NCBI RefSeq assembly: GCF_004343725.1
Contig: NZ_PTQW01000016.1
Location: forward strand, 29,409-93,408
From: Treponema sp. J25
GTDB lineage: Bacteria > Spirochaetota > Spirochaetia > Treponematales > Breznakiellaceae
Direction: 5' to 3'
DNA length: 64,000 nucleotides
Shown here: in pieces, positions 64,000-64,000 of the stretch
Numbering within the stretch: position 1 is the first letter of the stretch
Layout: each line of letters starts with the position of its first letter
Translations under genes and position numbers: made by a program
Notes under the pieces: generated by a model
Told to the model about the DNA's origin: nothing
The model's input: only the letters and a program-made list of their open reading frames with translations
The model's database searches: none

Positions 64000-64000
64000 C

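Overview
The window looks like a saccharolytic spirochaete of the Treponema/Spirochaeta type. This is an inference from gene style, not a database match. The signs are binding proteins whose signal peptides end in ASG or ANG, CUT1 sugar transporters without their own ATPase, LacI-like sugar-binding domains fused to signalling outputs, YesM/YesN two-component pairs next to sugar operons, and a strong bias to plant cell-wall sugars. No rRNA, tRNA, CRISPR array or insertion sequence was found. No gene-free stretch exceeds 300 bases.

Layout. 1-3.4 kb: the end of a ZIP metal transporter, then a LacI-like-domain histidine kinase and its LuxR-type regulator. 3.6-12.6 kb: xylan module with a GH52 beta-xylosidase, a convergent GH31 alpha-xylosidase with a CUT1 transporter (two permeases, binding lipoprotein), and a LacI repressor with a perfect 29-bp operator. 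13.4-16.7 kb: an ECF sigma factor, a membrane anti-sigma factor whose outer domain is a CBM48 glycogen-binding module, and three exported proteins of unknown function. 16.8-19.7 kb: a LacI-like receptor fused to a diguanylate cyclase, whose frame is broken exactly at an A7 slippery heptamer, then a Mut7-C protein. 19.7-25.1 kb: unrelated single genes (flavin reductase, PEGA/beta-propeller protein, isoaspartyl methyltransferase, a membrane-anchored unknown, CHY zinc finger, bacteriohemerythrin).

25.4-34.8 kb: reverse-strand operon for rhamnosyl/glucosyl oligosaccharides (binding protein, two permeases, GH78, GH3, double-domain class II aldolase). 35.1-39.2 kb: DUF362 protein, polyferredoxin membrane protein, tatA (52 aa), tatC and a TatB-like protein. 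39.3-48.7 kb: YesM/YesN pair followed by binding protein, two permeases, GH1 and GH43, a second beta-xyloside module. 48.6-53.3 kb: reverse-strand block of flavodoxin, two aldo/keto reductases (one broken by a 7-bp duplication), a two-domain esterase lipoprotein and a truncated lipoprotein abutting GH43, with a divergent AraC regulator. 54.5-57.8 kb: another YesN/YesM pair. 57.9-59.5 kb: two unknowns, one a probable outer-membrane barrel, followed by stacked terminators. 59.5-63.8 kb: CUT2 transporter (ATPase, permease, binding protein) divergent from the L-fucose mutarotase gene fucU, suggesting fucose or a similar free sugar.

How it fits together. Extracellular breakdown products (xylo-, gluco- and rhamno-oligosaccharides) would enter through three CUT1 importers that must borrow an ATPase encoded elsewhere. 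Enzymes without signal peptides (GH52, GH31, GH43, GH1, GH3, GH78) would then cut them in the cytoplasm. Only the esterase carries an export signal, so it may remove feruloyl or acetyl groups outside. The least explained parts are the sigma/anti-sigma-CBM48 envelope operon and the two LacI-like receptors wired to a kinase and to c-di-GMP synthesis.
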